A DNA stretch of 44,762 nt from CAYVQU01 sp964453155 (GCA_964453155.1 CAYVQU010000020.1:1-44762); one strand, 5' to 3'. Numbered from the stretch's first letter, positions 1 to 8,560 are shown. A program made the numbers and translations. The notes: a model not told the origin generated them from the letters alone.

Positions 1-1
1 T

Positions 2-127
2 TCAACTTTACTACAAGAAGCCCTACTTACTTACTTTTTGGCGAATGTATTGATTATCCATAAATGTATTCAACCCATTCCGGGTGTCACCGAAACCCTG
101 ACCTGTCTGGCCATTGAAACTGATTAG
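2..127 (+). CDS. 3' end of an unidentified protein (truncated by window edge)
   Basis: An open frame enters from the left edge and ends at TAG (125-127), giving 41 residues that end PGVTETLTCLAIETD. The residues are hydrophobic and look protein-like, but no family is recognisable. No start codon lies inside the window. It could be the tail of a real upstream gene or a chance open frame; the upstream sequence would decide. Confidence 0.35.
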   Translation, partial: STLLQEALLTYFLANVLIIHKCIQPIPGVTETLTCLAIETD

Positions 128-502
128 TGTCTATCCGAAAATGCAAACCGGCGTTGGATTTCACTTTGACCAAGCTCAGTACTAGCGATAAACTCAATCA
201 GTGCCATTTTTTTGATAAGCTCTAATTACAGCGGAAATTTGGATTTTGCAATAATCGCCCGGTGCGATAGAATGTCCTTTGGGTACGCACGCCGGAGAAA
301 TACTGGTGATCCATAGGGTTGCCCGGCATGCACTGCACTATAATTTAAAATTACTTATTTCCAGCGTGAATTCCATAAGGATAACCTGGGTCAGGAAAAG
401 CAGTTAGGACGCAGATTTTCGGACTAAGTACCAACCGTTGATCTGCGTCCTAAAAAACAAGTGTCTGTTAGCCAGAAAACTTTCAACTGTTTATAAAAAC
501 GC
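128..502. other. Intergenic region with one hairpin
   Basis: I see no supported gene here. The only clear structure is the inverted repeat at 404-453, described separately. The sequence is AT-rich and could hold the promoter of the downstream kinase-like gene, but no convincing -35/-10 pair was found. Confidence 0.5.
404..453. repeat. 13-bp inverted repeat before the APH-like gene
   Basis: TTAGGACGCAGAT (404-416) is perfectly complementary to ATCTGCGTCCTAA (441-453) across a 24-nt loop, and the right arm is followed by a short A-run. Read on the minus strand it has no T-tract directly after the stem, so a terminator role is unclear. It may be a single copy of a REP-like palindrome. Confidence 0.6.
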
Positions 503-1540
503 ATGTCTTCCCCCCTCCAATCCCCCCTATTAGAATACCTCGCCACCCACTTCCCCGAAAAGCCCCACCCCCAGATCAAAAAACTACGTTCTCTCACCGA
601 AGGCTGGGAGAACATCATTTATGCCTTTGATCTCGTTTCGGGTCCGTGGCTGAGACGCCGGCGGGAAAAGCTGATCTTACGCATTTTTCCTGGGAATGAT
701 GCCTACGAAAAATCGGAACGAGAGTTTATTGGGATGAAGCAGCTCTTCACCGTGGAATATCCGGTCCCGAAAGTTTTGCTCTTGGAGCGTGGAAAATCCC
801 CCTTTGATGAGCAGCCATTCATTGTGATGGAGCGCATCGTGGGTGAAAAGCTGTGGCCAGTGCTCAGTCGTTCGTCAGAAAAACGACGGCAACAATTAGG
901 ATATCAGTTTGTAACGCTATTGGCCCAATTACACACCCTAGATTGGCAGCTTTTTGTCCCCGCAGCAGAACGCACCACCCATTCGGATCCCTATACATTT
1001 GTCGACCAATGGTTGGCGATGGCCCATGAGTTTGTGGACCAATTTCCAACACTCGCAGCTTTCGATCCGGTCCTTGAGTGGCTCCAGGCCCAGCGAGACC
1101 GAGTTCCATGTACCCAACCGGCCCCTATCCATTACGACTTCCACCCAGCCAATGCGATTCTCCGCCCGAATGGAGAAATAATCGTCATTGATTGGACGCA
1201 ATTCCAAATCTCCGACCCTCGATTTGATCTGGCCTGGACCATGTTGCTAATGTTTGGGTACGAGGGCCCCGAAGTTCGTGAATTTATCTTAAACGCTTAC
1301 CAAGAATTACGCGGGAGCCAAGTCGAACAACTCGATTTCTTTGAAGTTGCCAGTGCCCTCAAACGACTCGGTTCGGTGATGGCTTCGATCACTGTCGGTG
1401 CCGACCAGATGGGCATGCGCCCCGATGCCAGCGCGGCTATGCGTCGCGACTTTCCCATGCTGCGGCGGGTGTATGATTTGATGGTAGATCGCTGTGGGGT
1501 ACAAGTACCAGAAGTAGCAGCCATGTTGCGTGGCGATTAG
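503..1540 (+). CDS. APH-fold phosphotransferase family protein
   Basis: A 345-residue cytoplasmic protein of the aminoglycoside/choline/homoserine phosphotransferase fold. The Brenner catalytic motif is visible as H210-x-D212-x4-N217, followed by the metal-binding IDW at 229-231. The N-terminal half carries the kinase-like lobe with a plausible ATP-binding segment (LILRIFPG, about 57-64). Family members phosphorylate small alcohols or drugs, or are uncharacterised; the substrate cannot be deduced here. It stands alone, with a hairpin upstream and a dispersed palindromic element directly after its stop codon. No strong ribosome-binding site precedes the ATG, so the start is less sure than the identity. 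Confidence 0.85.
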   Translation: MSSPLQSPLLEYLATHFPEKPHPQIKKLRSLTEGWENIIYAFDLVSGPWLRRRREKLILRIFPGNDAYEKSEREFIGMKQLFTVEYPVPKVLLLERGKSPFDEQPFIVMERIVGEKLWPVLSRSSEKRRQQLGYQFVTLLAQLHTLDWQLFVPAAERTTHSDPYTFVDQWLAMAHEFVDQFPTLAAFDPVLEWLQAQRDRVPCTQPAPIHYDFHPANAILRPNGEIIVIDWTQFQISDPRFDLAWTMLLMFGYEGPEVREFILNAYQELRGSQVEQLDFFEVASALKRLGSVMASITVGADQMGMRPDASAAMRRDFPMLRRVYDLMVDRCGVQVPEVAAMLRGD

Positions 1541-1544
1541 TACA

Positions 1545-1690
1545 GCGCAAAGCCGGAGACCCCAGGGGTTTCCAGGAAATGTGTGGTGATCGAAATCTGT
1601 CAACAAAGACAAAGCTTTGGTGTGTAATGCAACTCATGAAAACCCCTGGAGTCTAGGATACTCACTATTCTTTCACCATCGCGTCGCAAT
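1545..1690. repeat. Dispersed inverted-repeat element, 'GAGACCCCAGGGG' family, copy 1
   Basis: The arms AGACCCCAGGGGTTT (from 1557) and AAAACCCCTGGAGTCT (to about 1655) form an imperfect inverted repeat. Similarity to the copy at 22580-22728 continues outward (GCGCAAAG on the left; ACTA/ACTCA-TTTTTCA on the right) and through the interior, including GGTGTGTAAT. This points to one mobile or amplified element of about 150 bp rather than a simple terminator. Further copies lie at 20103-20178 and 37948-38080. Confidence 0.7.
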
Positions 1691-1716
1691 ATTAGAGATT
1701 GAAACTCTAATTTTCT

Positions 1717-2445
1717 TTATACCACCGCCTGTAGCATCTCATTATTCAACTTTTGGATATCGTTCAAAATACTGGTCTGGCGGTCGAAAATATAACGGCG
1801 CAAGGTCTGCTGTTCTTCATCAGCCAGCAGAATAAATAGACCCACCCGGCACATACTTCCATTTTCATCAACGTGAAGATGCGCAACTCGAGCTTGAATT
1901 TGCAAATCTTGATTGATGGCCGTCCCCACCATTGGAATTTTAAACATAACTTCTACTGGGCTTTGCGTGGGTAAGACCTCATCTACCAGGGAGGCCGCGA
2001 CCTCCAATTCAGCCGAAATTCCAACCAGTGAGATATCGATCATCCGCCCGGGGATTTTGTAACCTTGGGCCGTATTGATCTCAAGTTGTAACGGATATTC
2101 GGGTTGCACCCGCACGTGCTTGCGATTTCCAATCGATCCACTCGCGTAGTGCAAATCTTGCAGGGATACAATTTGGTTACGGAGGTTAAAATCCTGAATT
2201 TTGGCCATCACCGTAAACGGAAACAACTCACTTTGCAGCAAAATCAAGTCGTTTTTCTGAACGGGTATCATTTGCCGCTGCATGGTTCGCAAACGAACAG
2301 TTCCGGTTGCACCCGCACTACGCACAACATGAGCGGTCAGGTCAATAGGCATTCCCCGAAAATTTACGATCATTTTTACTGTGCGCCGATGCTGAGCAAT
2401 ATAGGCCAGATCGGCTAATATTTCTTGAGGCTGATTCCCTATCAT
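1717..2445 (-). CDS. PilZ domain protein with YcgR-like N-terminal domain
   Basis: A 242-residue cytoplasmic protein. The PilZ c-di-GMP signature is present as R108-K-H-V-R112 followed by D137-I-S-L-V-G142. The first 100 residues form a beta-rich domain resembling the N-terminal part of YcgR/flagellar-brake proteins, with no signal peptide or membrane segment. Proteins of this class bind cyclic di-GMP and change partner activity, often in motility or exopolysaccharide control. It is divergent from the NUDIX gene at 2569 and has no other neighbour suggesting its partner. No diguanylate cyclase was seen in the window. Confidence 0.85.
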   Translation of the reverse strand: MIGNQPQEILADLAYIAQHRRTVKMIVNFRGMPIDLTAHVVRSAGATGTVRLRTMQRQMIPVQKNDLILLQSELFPFTVMAKIQDFNLRNQIVSLQDLHYASGSIGNRKHVRVQPEYPLQLEINTAQGYKIPGRMIDISLVGISAELEVAASLVDEVLPTQSPVEVMFKIPMVGTAINQDLQIQARVAHLHVDENGSMCRVGLFILLADEEQQTLRRYIFDRQTSILNDIQKLNNEMLQAVV

Positions 2446-2505
2446 AGTTCGGTCCTGAGAGAAGATTTATTGCTAAGTTGCAAGATTCACTCCAATAGCG
2501 GAACT

Positions 2506-2533
2506 TTGTTACTGAATGTGACCATGATAGAAT
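2506..2533 (+). promoter_or_regulatory. Possible sigma70-type promoter for the NUDIX gene
   Basis: TTGTTA (2506-2511) and TAGAAT (2528-2533) are separated by 16 nt, about 35 nt before the ATG at 2569, inside the 123-nt gap between two divergent genes. Matches are partial, so this is only a candidate. Confidence 0.35.
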
Positions 2534-2568
2534 ACGCCCAATTTTGATGTTGATGGGATGCCGTAGCT

Positions 2569-3204
2569 ATGGTGCAAATAATTCAAAAGGTGACTGCTTT
2601 TGTAACTCGCGGAATGAAACCCCATCGGGATTTATTGGTGTTCCGCCATCCCTACGCCGGGTTTCAGATCCCAGCTGGCACTGTTGAACCTGGAGAATCC
2701 GCCGCCGCCGCGGCCTTGCGGGAAGTGCGCGAAGAAACCGGATTGACCGCAGTTCAGATTGAAGAAGCCTGGGGTTATCAAGATGAAACTTTGCCGGTCG
2801 ATCACGGTGTGATTATCCCCCCTGCCACGGTCTATGCCCGTCCCGACCGTAAAAGCTTCGACTGGGTTCTTATTACCGCTGGCATTCAAGTACAGGTCAA
2901 TCGTGAGGCAGCCGGATTCACCCAAATTACCTTCATCGAAAATGATCAGGAACCTCATCCTGAATATGTCAGCCTGCAAATCACTGGCTGGGTGCCCAAT
3001 GAAAATCTAGCCAAAATCCGCCGCCGCCACTTTTTTCATTTGGAATTCTCCGGGGAATCTCCCCAAAATTGGACCCACTTCGCCGACCATCACCACTTCG
3101 AACCCTTTTGGGCCCCACTGAATAATCTCCCAGAACTTATCTCGCCTCAGGATCAGTGGCTCAAATATCTAGATTTAGCTGATAATTCGGACCAAAACAG
3201 CTGA
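2569..3204 (+). CDS. NUDIX hydrolase
   Basis: A 211-residue protein with a full Nudix box at residues 37-59, matching G-x5-E-x7-REV-x-EE-x-GL (ends REVREETGL). It would hydrolyse a nucleoside diphosphate linked to another group, using Mg2+ held by the box glutamates. The box sits near the N-terminus and is followed by about 150 residues without a clear second known domain; the length exceeds minimal MutT proteins (about 130-150 residues). The substrate cannot be inferred. It is a single gene divergent from the PilZ gene. Confidence 0.9.
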   Translation: MVQIIQKVTAFVTRGMKPHRDLLVFRHPYAGFQIPAGTVEPGESAAAAALREVREETGLTAVQIEEAWGYQDETLPVDHGVIIPPATVYARPDRKSFDWVLITAGIQVQVNREAAGFTQITFIENDQEPHPEYVSLQITGWVPNENLAKIRRRHFFHLEFSGESPQNWTHFADHHHFEPFWAPLNNLPELISPQDQWLKYLDLADNSDQNS

Positions 3205-3225
3205 AGCCGAAGATTCATCTTAAAA

Positions 3226-3268
3226 AAGTGTGCCGGTGACATCACTTTTATAGTGACTGTCTCCTTTT
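3226..3268. repeat. Short GTGAC/GTCAC palindromic repeat, copy 1
   Basis: The segment GTGACATCACTTTTATAGTGACTGTC forms an imperfect hairpin and is followed by a T-run (3263-3269), so it may end transcription of the NUDIX gene. A related GTGACAG-CACTT-AAGTGACTGTCAC hairpin sits at 25785-25817. Confidence 0.5.
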
Positions 3269-3404
3269 TTTCACAGTTTAACCATATGAGCCAAACCGTA
3301 TATCACGAACATCTCTATCGCAGAACTTTGCGCCTTGGCACCTTTGCCTTGCGTTAAATCCTAGCCCATTTTCAATTGCGACATTCGTTTTAAAAAGGCA
3401 AATC

Positions 3405-4298
3405 ATGATCGATTATCAACTCCAAGACAAAATCGTCCTCATCACTGGTGCCAACCACGGGATCGGTGCTACTACCGCCCAGGCTTTTGCCGCCCAGGGT
3501 GCCAAAGTTTTCATCACCTATTATCGCGATAGAGAAGCGTGTCACTATTCAGATGATGAACTCGCCGCAGCCAAAGAAACAAATACTACGGGAGCGAAAT
3601 TCTACTTTGCTAACCAACTCCAATCCGCGGCTGAAGTCGCCCAAACCATCACTACCGCGGGGGGCATTGCGGTGACCTATGAAGCCGATTTGGGTATTGC
3701 CGCCAATATTCCCCGCCTCTTTGATCTGTGCGAAACCCAACTTGGCCCCGTAGATATCCTGGTCAACAACCACACCTATTGCGTGCTCGAAACCTTTGAC
3801 CCGGGTTTGGCCACCGAAGAAGGGTTTGGTGTCCACGACGGATTTCCGATCCGACTGCCAAGCGCCAAAACCATCGATAAGCATTTTGCCATCAATGCCC
3901 GGGCTTATACCTTGCTGATGTCGGAATATATTCAACGGTATATCGCGCGCGGCGGAAAAGATGGCCGCGTCATCAATTTGAGCACCGACGCCGCGCACGC
4001 CCACGAAGCCAATGTCAGTTATGCTGCCAGTAAACATGCAATCGAGTCCTATTCCCGCTCTGCGGCGGGTGAAGTTGGCAAATATGGCATTACCGTAAAC
4101 GTGGTCGCCCCTGGCCCGATTCAAACCGGCTACATCCCCCCTGAAAACGAAGCCGAAATTGGGCAAGGCACCCCTTTAGGTCGCGTTGGCTATCCCGAAG
4201 ATGTCTCAGATGTGATCGTTTTCCTGGCCTCTGAACAGGCCCGGTGGCTGACCGGTCAACTGCTCTATGTCGGTGGCGGCTGGCGGATGGGCCAGTGA
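3405..4298 (+). CDS. SDR family oxidoreductase
   Basis: A 297-residue classical short-chain dehydrogenase/reductase. The NAD(P)-binding motif is T14-GANHGIG21, NNH follows at about 121 and the catalytic Y206-x3-K210 pair is preceded by serine 193. The C-terminal segment (VVAPGPIQTGYI) is typical of FabG-like enzymes. It is slightly longer than the usual 250 residues because of an insertion around 40-85. AAGG about 8 nt before the ATG serves as ribosome-binding site. The substrate is unknown; many such proteins reduce 3-oxoacyl groups or sugars. It is followed by the thiamine-binding gene on the same strand, 116 nt away. Confidence 0.9.
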   Translation: MIDYQLQDKIVLITGANHGIGATTAQAFAAQGAKVFITYYRDREACHYSDDELAAAKETNTTGAKFYFANQLQSAAEVAQTITTAGGIAVTYEADLGIAANIPRLFDLCETQLGPVDILVNNHTYCVLETFDPGLATEEGFGVHDGFPIRLPSAKTIDKHFAINARAYTLLMSEYIQRYIARGGKDGRVINLSTDAAHAHEANVSYAASKHAIESYSRSAAGEVGKYGITVNVVAPGPIQTGYIPPENEAEIGQGTPLGRVGYPEDVSDVIVFLASEQARWLTGQLLYVGGGWRMGQ

Positions 4299-4414
4299 TG
4301 GGAATGAGGATTGCGGCGTGCGGATTTGAGAATGGAATAATATGAAGCGCGAAACGTGAGTTTTGCTATGAGCGCTCATCACGTTTCACACTTAACGATC
4401 TACGGAGAACTGCT

Positions 4415-4711
4415 ATGAACGTCATTGCCGATCTGGCCATCGTCCCCATCGGGGTGGGCGTATCCTTGTCGAAATATGTCGCGGCCTGTGAACGGGTGTT
4501 AAAGGCCGCCGGATTAGATCCGCAACTCCACGCCAATGGGACCAACGTCGAAGGGGAATGGGACATCGTTTTCACTGCGCTGAAAAGCTGTCATGAGACC
4601 CTCCACGAGATGGGTGCGCCGCGGGTTTCCACCAACATTCGCCTCGGCACGCGCGTGGATCGTACCCAGTCCATGCAAGCCAAAATTAAAAGTGTAAAAG
4701 CGAAAATCTAA
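4415..4711 (+). CDS. MTH1187 family thiamine-binding protein
   Basis: A 98-residue protein of the MTH1187/YqgV (DUF77) family. It shows the expected N-terminal strand ADLAIVPIGVGVSLSKYV, the central NGTNVEGEWD stretch and the C-terminal STNIRLGTRVDR segment. Characterised members bind thiamine or its precursor pyrimidine and assemble as oligomers. GGAG lies about 9 nt upstream of the ATG. Its stop codon TAA overlaps the edge of a dispersed palindromic repeat (4710-4778). No thiamine biosynthesis or transport gene is adjacent. Confidence 0.85.
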   Translation: MNVIADLAIVPIGVGVSLSKYVAACERVLKAAGLDPQLHANGTNVEGEWDIVFTALKSCHETLHEMGAPRVSTNIRLGTRVDRTQSMQAKIKSVKAKI

Positions 4712-4778
4712 CCACCAAGGACCCGAAGGGACACAAAGTAAAAAACAATCTTTGTGAACCCTTGTGTTCTTTGTGGTT
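4710..4778. repeat. Dispersed 'AACCACAAAG...CTTTGTGGTT' inverted repeat, copy 1
   Basis: Left arm AACCACCAAGGACCC pairs imperfectly with the right arm ending TTCTTTGTGGTT. It is intergenic and touches the stop codon of the preceding gene. Related copies: 9906-9970, 11058-11127, 12557-12619, 19320-19399, with weaker ones at 42368-42405 and 43540-43586. Confidence 0.75.
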
Positions 4779-4790
4779 CAAAAAACGTCG

Positions 4791-4937
4791 ATGGAAATTA
4801 CTATTTATTCCGGCAACACAGAACTTCTCGATACCATTCAACCCTTGTGGGAAGCACTAAATCGCCATCACGCCGCGGTTTCACCCCATTCATGTTTTAA
4901 TACCCCCAGAAAATTATCACAGTTCAGGAGTTTCTAG
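4791..4937 (+). pseudogene. Probable remnant of a GNAT acetyltransferase (N-terminus only)
   Basis: A 48-codon frame begins MEITIYSGNTELLDTIQPLW and continues EALNRHHAAVSPH before running into unrelated residues and TAG. The pattern 'I-PLWEALNRHHA-SPH' is what the first 35 residues of many GNAT acetyltransferases look like, but the acetyl-CoA-binding motif and the rest (over 100 residues) are missing. I infer a decayed or truncated copy. A functional 48-residue peptide cannot be excluded. Confidence 0.4.
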
Positions 4938-4942
4938 TTTCA

Positions 4943-5644
4943 ATGGCCCATCAATCCGGCTGCCTCATCTGCGGGGCAGACTTACGCTACACCCTTACCC
5001 TTGATATTGCTACCTGCGCCATTTGTGGTAGTGATTTTGAAAGCGATGCTCGTTGTTCAGCCGGGCACTTTGTTTGCAACGTTTGCCACAGTGGCTCGGC
5101 CAACGACTGGATCGCCAATTTTTGTACCCACAGCACTGCAACCGATCCGGTGAAGTTAGCGACAACGCTAATGAAAAGCCCCACCGTCAAAATGCACGGA
5201 CCCGAACATCATTTTCTCGTCCCGGCGGTCATGCTGACGACCTATTACAACCATACGGACGCTCCCGCTGAAAAAATTTCCCAACTCCGCAAAGCCCGTA
5301 AACGCGCTGAAAACGTCTTGGGTGGATTTTGCGGTTTCTATGGTGCTTGTGGGGCCGGAATTGGAGCCGGGATTTTCGTCAGCGTGCTGACCGGCGCGAC
5401 CCCGCTCTCCAAACGCGATTGGAAACTTAGCCATCTGATCACTGCGGAAAGCCTGGGTGTCATTGCCGAACACGGCGGACCGCGCTGTTGCAAACGCGAC
5501 ACTTTTCTAGCCCTCCAAACTGCGGTAGATTTTGCTGCTGATAACTTCCAGGTTGACCTCTCCATCGCTGATCCGATTGAATGTGAGTTTTCGGATCGCA
5601 ACAAAGAATGCTTGGAGTGCGCCTGTCCATTTTATATTGGATAA
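4943..5644 (+). CDS. DUF5714 domain-containing cysteine-rich protein
   Basis: A 233-residue protein. The first 50 residues form a treble-clef-like metal-binding region (C7, C10, C25, C28, C38, H42, C45, C48). The body carries the DUF5714 hallmarks: HGPEHHFLVPAV, GFCGFYGACGAGIGAGIF, a TGATPLS segment, GGPRCCKR, and a cysteine-rich C-terminus (ECLECACPF). Its molecular function is not established; conserved cysteines suggest metal or redox chemistry, which is inference. AGGAG lies 12 nt before the ATG. Its TAA (5642-5644) directly abuts the ATG of the nitrilase-methyltransferase fusion, so the two are almost certainly co-translated and probably act together. Confidence 0.85.
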   Translation: MAHQSGCLICGADLRYTLTLDIATCAICGSDFESDARCSAGHFVCNVCHSGSANDWIANFCTHSTATDPVKLATTLMKSPTVKMHGPEHHFLVPAVMLTTYYNHTDAPAEKISQLRKARKRAENVLGGFCGFYGACGAGIGAGIFVSVLTGATPLSKRDWKLSHLITAESLGVIAEHGGPRCCKRDTFLALQTAVDFAADNFQVDLSIADPIECEFSDRNKECLECACPFYIG

Positions 5645-7336
5645 ATGAAAATCAACGCGCTTGTCGCTCAATTTCCCATCTCACTCTCGATTCCGGAAAA
5701 CATGGCCGCGATTCGGTCAATTTTGACGAATACAAAGCCCGGTGATCTGGTCCTGCTGCCGGAGGGGGCGGTATCGGGATATGGGCCGGATTTATCATTT
5801 TTAGATGATCTTGATCCCGCGGTACTCACTTCAGCGCTGGACGAACTGCGGGACTTAGCCCAGCGGCTGGCCATCCATCTCTGGGTGGGATGCCTAATCC
5901 CTGCCGATGGATTCTGGTTTAACGCCGCCTTTGGGTTTACACCGACCGGGGGAGCCCACCAATACCGTAAAATCAACCTCGCCAACCACGAACGGGGAAC
6001 CATTTCCCCGGGGGCCGACTTGCCCATTTTCGACCTGATCTTGGAAGATGGACCCGTTACTATCGGCGTACAACTCTGCCGTGAAATCCGCTACCCCGAG
6101 CAGTGGGGTTGGCTGGCTCGCCAGGGTGCGCAGGTGATCTTGCATCTCAACAATGCTACCGGTGATTTTGCTCAGTTAGATGTCTGGCGGAGTCACTTGA
6201 TCAGCCATGCCGCCAGCAATCAGCGCTTTGTCCTCAGTGCCAATACCGCGGCCGAAAATCAACTTTGCCCGACGATGGCAGTCTCTCCACGCGGATTGGT
6301 TCTAAATGAAGTTATCTCGGCTGACCGCGGCTTTTTCCGCTTCGAAATTGACCTGGCAGAAGTTTCCAATTGGTACCTCGATCAGGCCCGTCCCGATGTG
6401 GTCACCATCGATCAACCCACCCAAAAAGAACGCCGCAAAATCGCCCGCACTATGAAAATGGCGAAATTACGGACCGACTTGGACGAAATCGAAGCCAATC
6501 CTGATCTCTTCGCCCCCCATAATTTTACGGCCCGAACCGAAGCGCTCAACTTCATCCTGATGATCGACAACTTATATGCCGTGCGTTCCAAAGATCGCGA
6601 ACTTAAGGCCCTCCATGCGCGCACTTTGCAACTCCGCCAGCAAATTGAAGAAACCAACGCCCAGTTATTCAACCACCGTCGAATTCAAATTCAAAAGGGC
6701 AGCTACGATCCTGCCGAATTCAAGACCCAATTGCTGGAGTTCACCGATTATGATCCCCACAAACCCCACCACCCTCACTATGGCTACGAAGATTTGGACG
6801 GATTGACCGCCGGAATTTTCCTGGCCGCCCCAATCCCCACGGAAACGGTCGCGCGCTCACATGGGATGGTCCGCTACCAGCCCACTCCAGTTAGTGTCAT
6901 CCTAGAAATGGTTGATCAAGTCCCCCTGACCACAGCCGATGTTTTCTACGATCTTGGTTCTGGCTTGGGGCAGGTGATTGGGGTGGTGAATGTGTTGACG
7001 GGCGTAAAATGCGTAGGTGTCGAGTTTGAACCCGCGTATGCGGAATACGCACAAAAGATGATAGGTGATTTGAGACTAGAGCTTATGGCCGTTATCAATG
7101 CCGATGTACGGGCCGTCGATCTCTCGGATGGAACGGTTTTCTTTATGTTCAACCCCTTTGGCGGGGCGATCTTTGATCAGGTGATGGCGAAGTTACGTAC
7201 TGTGGCGAAAGATCATCCCATCACAGTTTGTTCCTATGGCGCCGCGACTGGTCCCCTCTCCGAACAAAATTGGCTCCAAATCGTCACCCCAGAGACCAAC
7301 CACGAGTTTAAGCTGGCAATTTTCAAAAGTGGATGA
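5645..7336 (+). CDS. Fusion: nitrilase-superfamily hydrolase + SAM-dependent methyltransferase
   Basis: A 563-residue two-part protein. Residues 1 to about 260 are a carbon-nitrogen hydrolase with the full catalytic triad: E40 (LLPEGA), K109 (YRKINL) and C145 (QLCREIRYPE). A helical linker rich in charged residues (about 260-370) follows. Residues about 400-563 form a class I methyltransferase with D436-LGSGLGQ motif I, the acidic ligand E460 and NPF at 503-505. The first half should hydrolyse or condense an amide or nitrile; the second should methylate, with the motif set reminiscent of DOT1-like or small-molecule enzymes. The gene abuts the DUF5714 gene with no gap. No frameshift separates the halves, so the fusion looks real. 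Confidence 0.85.
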   Translation: MKINALVAQFPISLSIPENMAAIRSILTNTKPGDLVLLPEGAVSGYGPDLSFLDDLDPAVLTSALDELRDLAQRLAIHLWVGCLIPADGFWFNAAFGFTPTGGAHQYRKINLANHERGTISPGADLPIFDLILEDGPVTIGVQLCREIRYPEQWGWLARQGAQVILHLNNATGDFAQLDVWRSHLISHAASNQRFVLSANTAAENQLCPTMAVSPRGLVLNEVISADRGFFRFEIDLAEVSNWYLDQARPDVVTIDQPTQKERRKIARTMKMAKLRTDLDEIEANPDLFAPHNFTARTEALNFILMIDNLYAVRSKDRELKALHARTLQLRQQIEETNAQLFNHRRIQIQKGSYDPAEFKTQLLEFTDYDPHKPHHPHYGYEDLDGLTAGIFLAAPIPTETVARSHGMVRYQPTPVSVILEMVDQVPLTTADVFYDLGSGLGQVIGVVNVLTGVKCVGVEFEPAYAEYAQKMIGDLRLELMAVINADVRAVDLSDGTVFFMFNPFGGAIFDQVMAKLRTVAKDHPITVCSYGAATGPLSEQNWLQIVTPETNHEFKLAIFKSG

Positions 7337-7349
7337 CCTGCCAATAATC

Positions 7350-8558
7350 ATGGAATCAATCCAAGAAATTTATCGGATCGGGCATGGCCCATCCAGCAGC
7401 CATACGATGGGGCCGCGTAAAGCCGCGGAGATTTTCAAAGACCGGCACCCCGCTGCAAGTCGGTATCAGGTGACTTTGTATGGCAGCCTGGCCGCCACGG
7501 GGAAGGGGCATCAGACCGATCAGACGATATTAGCCGTCTTAGGCAGCGAATCCGTCGAATTAGTCTGGCAGTCCAACATTTTCCTATCTGTACACCCCAA
7601 TGGAATGAAATTTTTGGCGTTGGGGTCTGACGGGCAGATTTTGGGCGAGTGGACCGTGTTCAGCGTTGGGGGCGGCAAGATCACTGATTTCAGCACGGAA
7701 GAATCAGCCGCGCAACTTTACGAATTTACCACAATGGACGGGATTTTAACCTGGGCCCAACGCACCGGCCGTTCGTATTGGGAATATGTCGAACTGTACG
7801 AAGGTCCCGAGATCTACGATCATCTCACCGAAGTTTGGGCTGTGATGCAGGCCGCCATCCAACGTGGAACCGATGCCGAAGGTCTGCTCCCCGGCGGGCT
7901 GCGGTTGAGTCGCAAAGCCTCAGCATTCCATGTCAAAGCCCAACGCTCTATTGCCTCCCCTAAGAGTAAAACCCTGACATTTTCATACGCCTTGGCCGTA
8001 TCCGAAGAAAACGCCGCTGGGGGTAGAATCGTTACTGCGCCAACTTGTGGCTCCTGTGGGGTTTTACCAGCCGTCCTCAAAACATTGCAAAATAGCTATT
8101 CATTTTCGGATCAGAAAATATTACGCGCCCTGGCAACTGCTGGGCTGTTCGGCAATATCGTCAAAACCAACGCCTCTATTTCGGGCGCCGAAGTCGGCTG
8201 TCAGGGGGAGATCGGGACGGCCTGTGCCATGGCAGCCGCGGCTGCGACTCAACTCTTGGGAGGTACCCCAGCTCAAATCGAATATGCCGCCGAAATAGGG
8301 ATGGAACACCATCTGGGCTTGACTTGCGATCCGGTAGCCGGACTAGTCCAATTACCTTGCATCGAGCGCAATGCTTTCGCGGCCGACCGGGCTTTGAGTG
8401 CCGCGACTTTTGCCCTCTTATCGGATGGTCGTCACATTATTTCGTTTGACAATATCGTCGAAACCATGCGCCAGACTGGACACGATCTGCCCAGTATCTA
8501 CAAAGAAACCTCTGAAGGCGGATTAGCAACATTAGATTTGGAATCCAATAACACCTAA
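7350..8558 (+). CDS. sdaA: L-serine ammonia-lyase (serine dehydratase), single-chain
   Basis: A 402-residue protein starting at ATG 7350 (MESIQEIYRIGHGPSSSHTM). A longer frame opening at 7236 would overlap the preceding gene and is unlikely. The beta-domain signature GPSSSHTMGPRKAA is at the N-terminus. The alpha domain carries the [4Fe-4S] cysteines in TAPTCGSCGVLPA, GCQGEIGTACA and LTCDPVAGLVQLPC. It converts L-serine to pyruvate and ammonia in the cytoplasm, and the oxygen-labile cluster suits anoxic or microaerobic life. It follows the fusion gene by 13 nt, so it is likely co-transcribed, though a metabolic link is not obvious. Confidence 0.93.
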   Translation: MESIQEIYRIGHGPSSSHTMGPRKAAEIFKDRHPAASRYQVTLYGSLAATGKGHQTDQTILAVLGSESVELVWQSNIFLSVHPNGMKFLALGSDGQILGEWTVFSVGGGKITDFSTEESAAQLYEFTTMDGILTWAQRTGRSYWEYVELYEGPEIYDHLTEVWAVMQAAIQRGTDAEGLLPGGLRLSRKASAFHVKAQRSIASPKSKTLTFSYALAVSEENAAGGRIVTAPTCGSCGVLPAVLKTLQNSYSFSDQKILRALATAGLFGNIVKTNASISGAEVGCQGEIGTACAMAAAAATQLLGGTPAQIEYAAEIGMEHHLGLTCDPVAGLVQLPCIERNAFAADRALSAATFALLSDGRHIISFDNIVETMRQTGHDLPSIYKETSEGGLATLDLESNNT

Positions 8559-8560
8559 GT

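Noticed and set aside
1545..1690. Interpretation of the GAGACCCCAGGGG palindrome as an ordinary terminator
   Set aside because: Arms are about 70 nt apart, no T-run follows, and the interior is shared with a copy 21 kb away.
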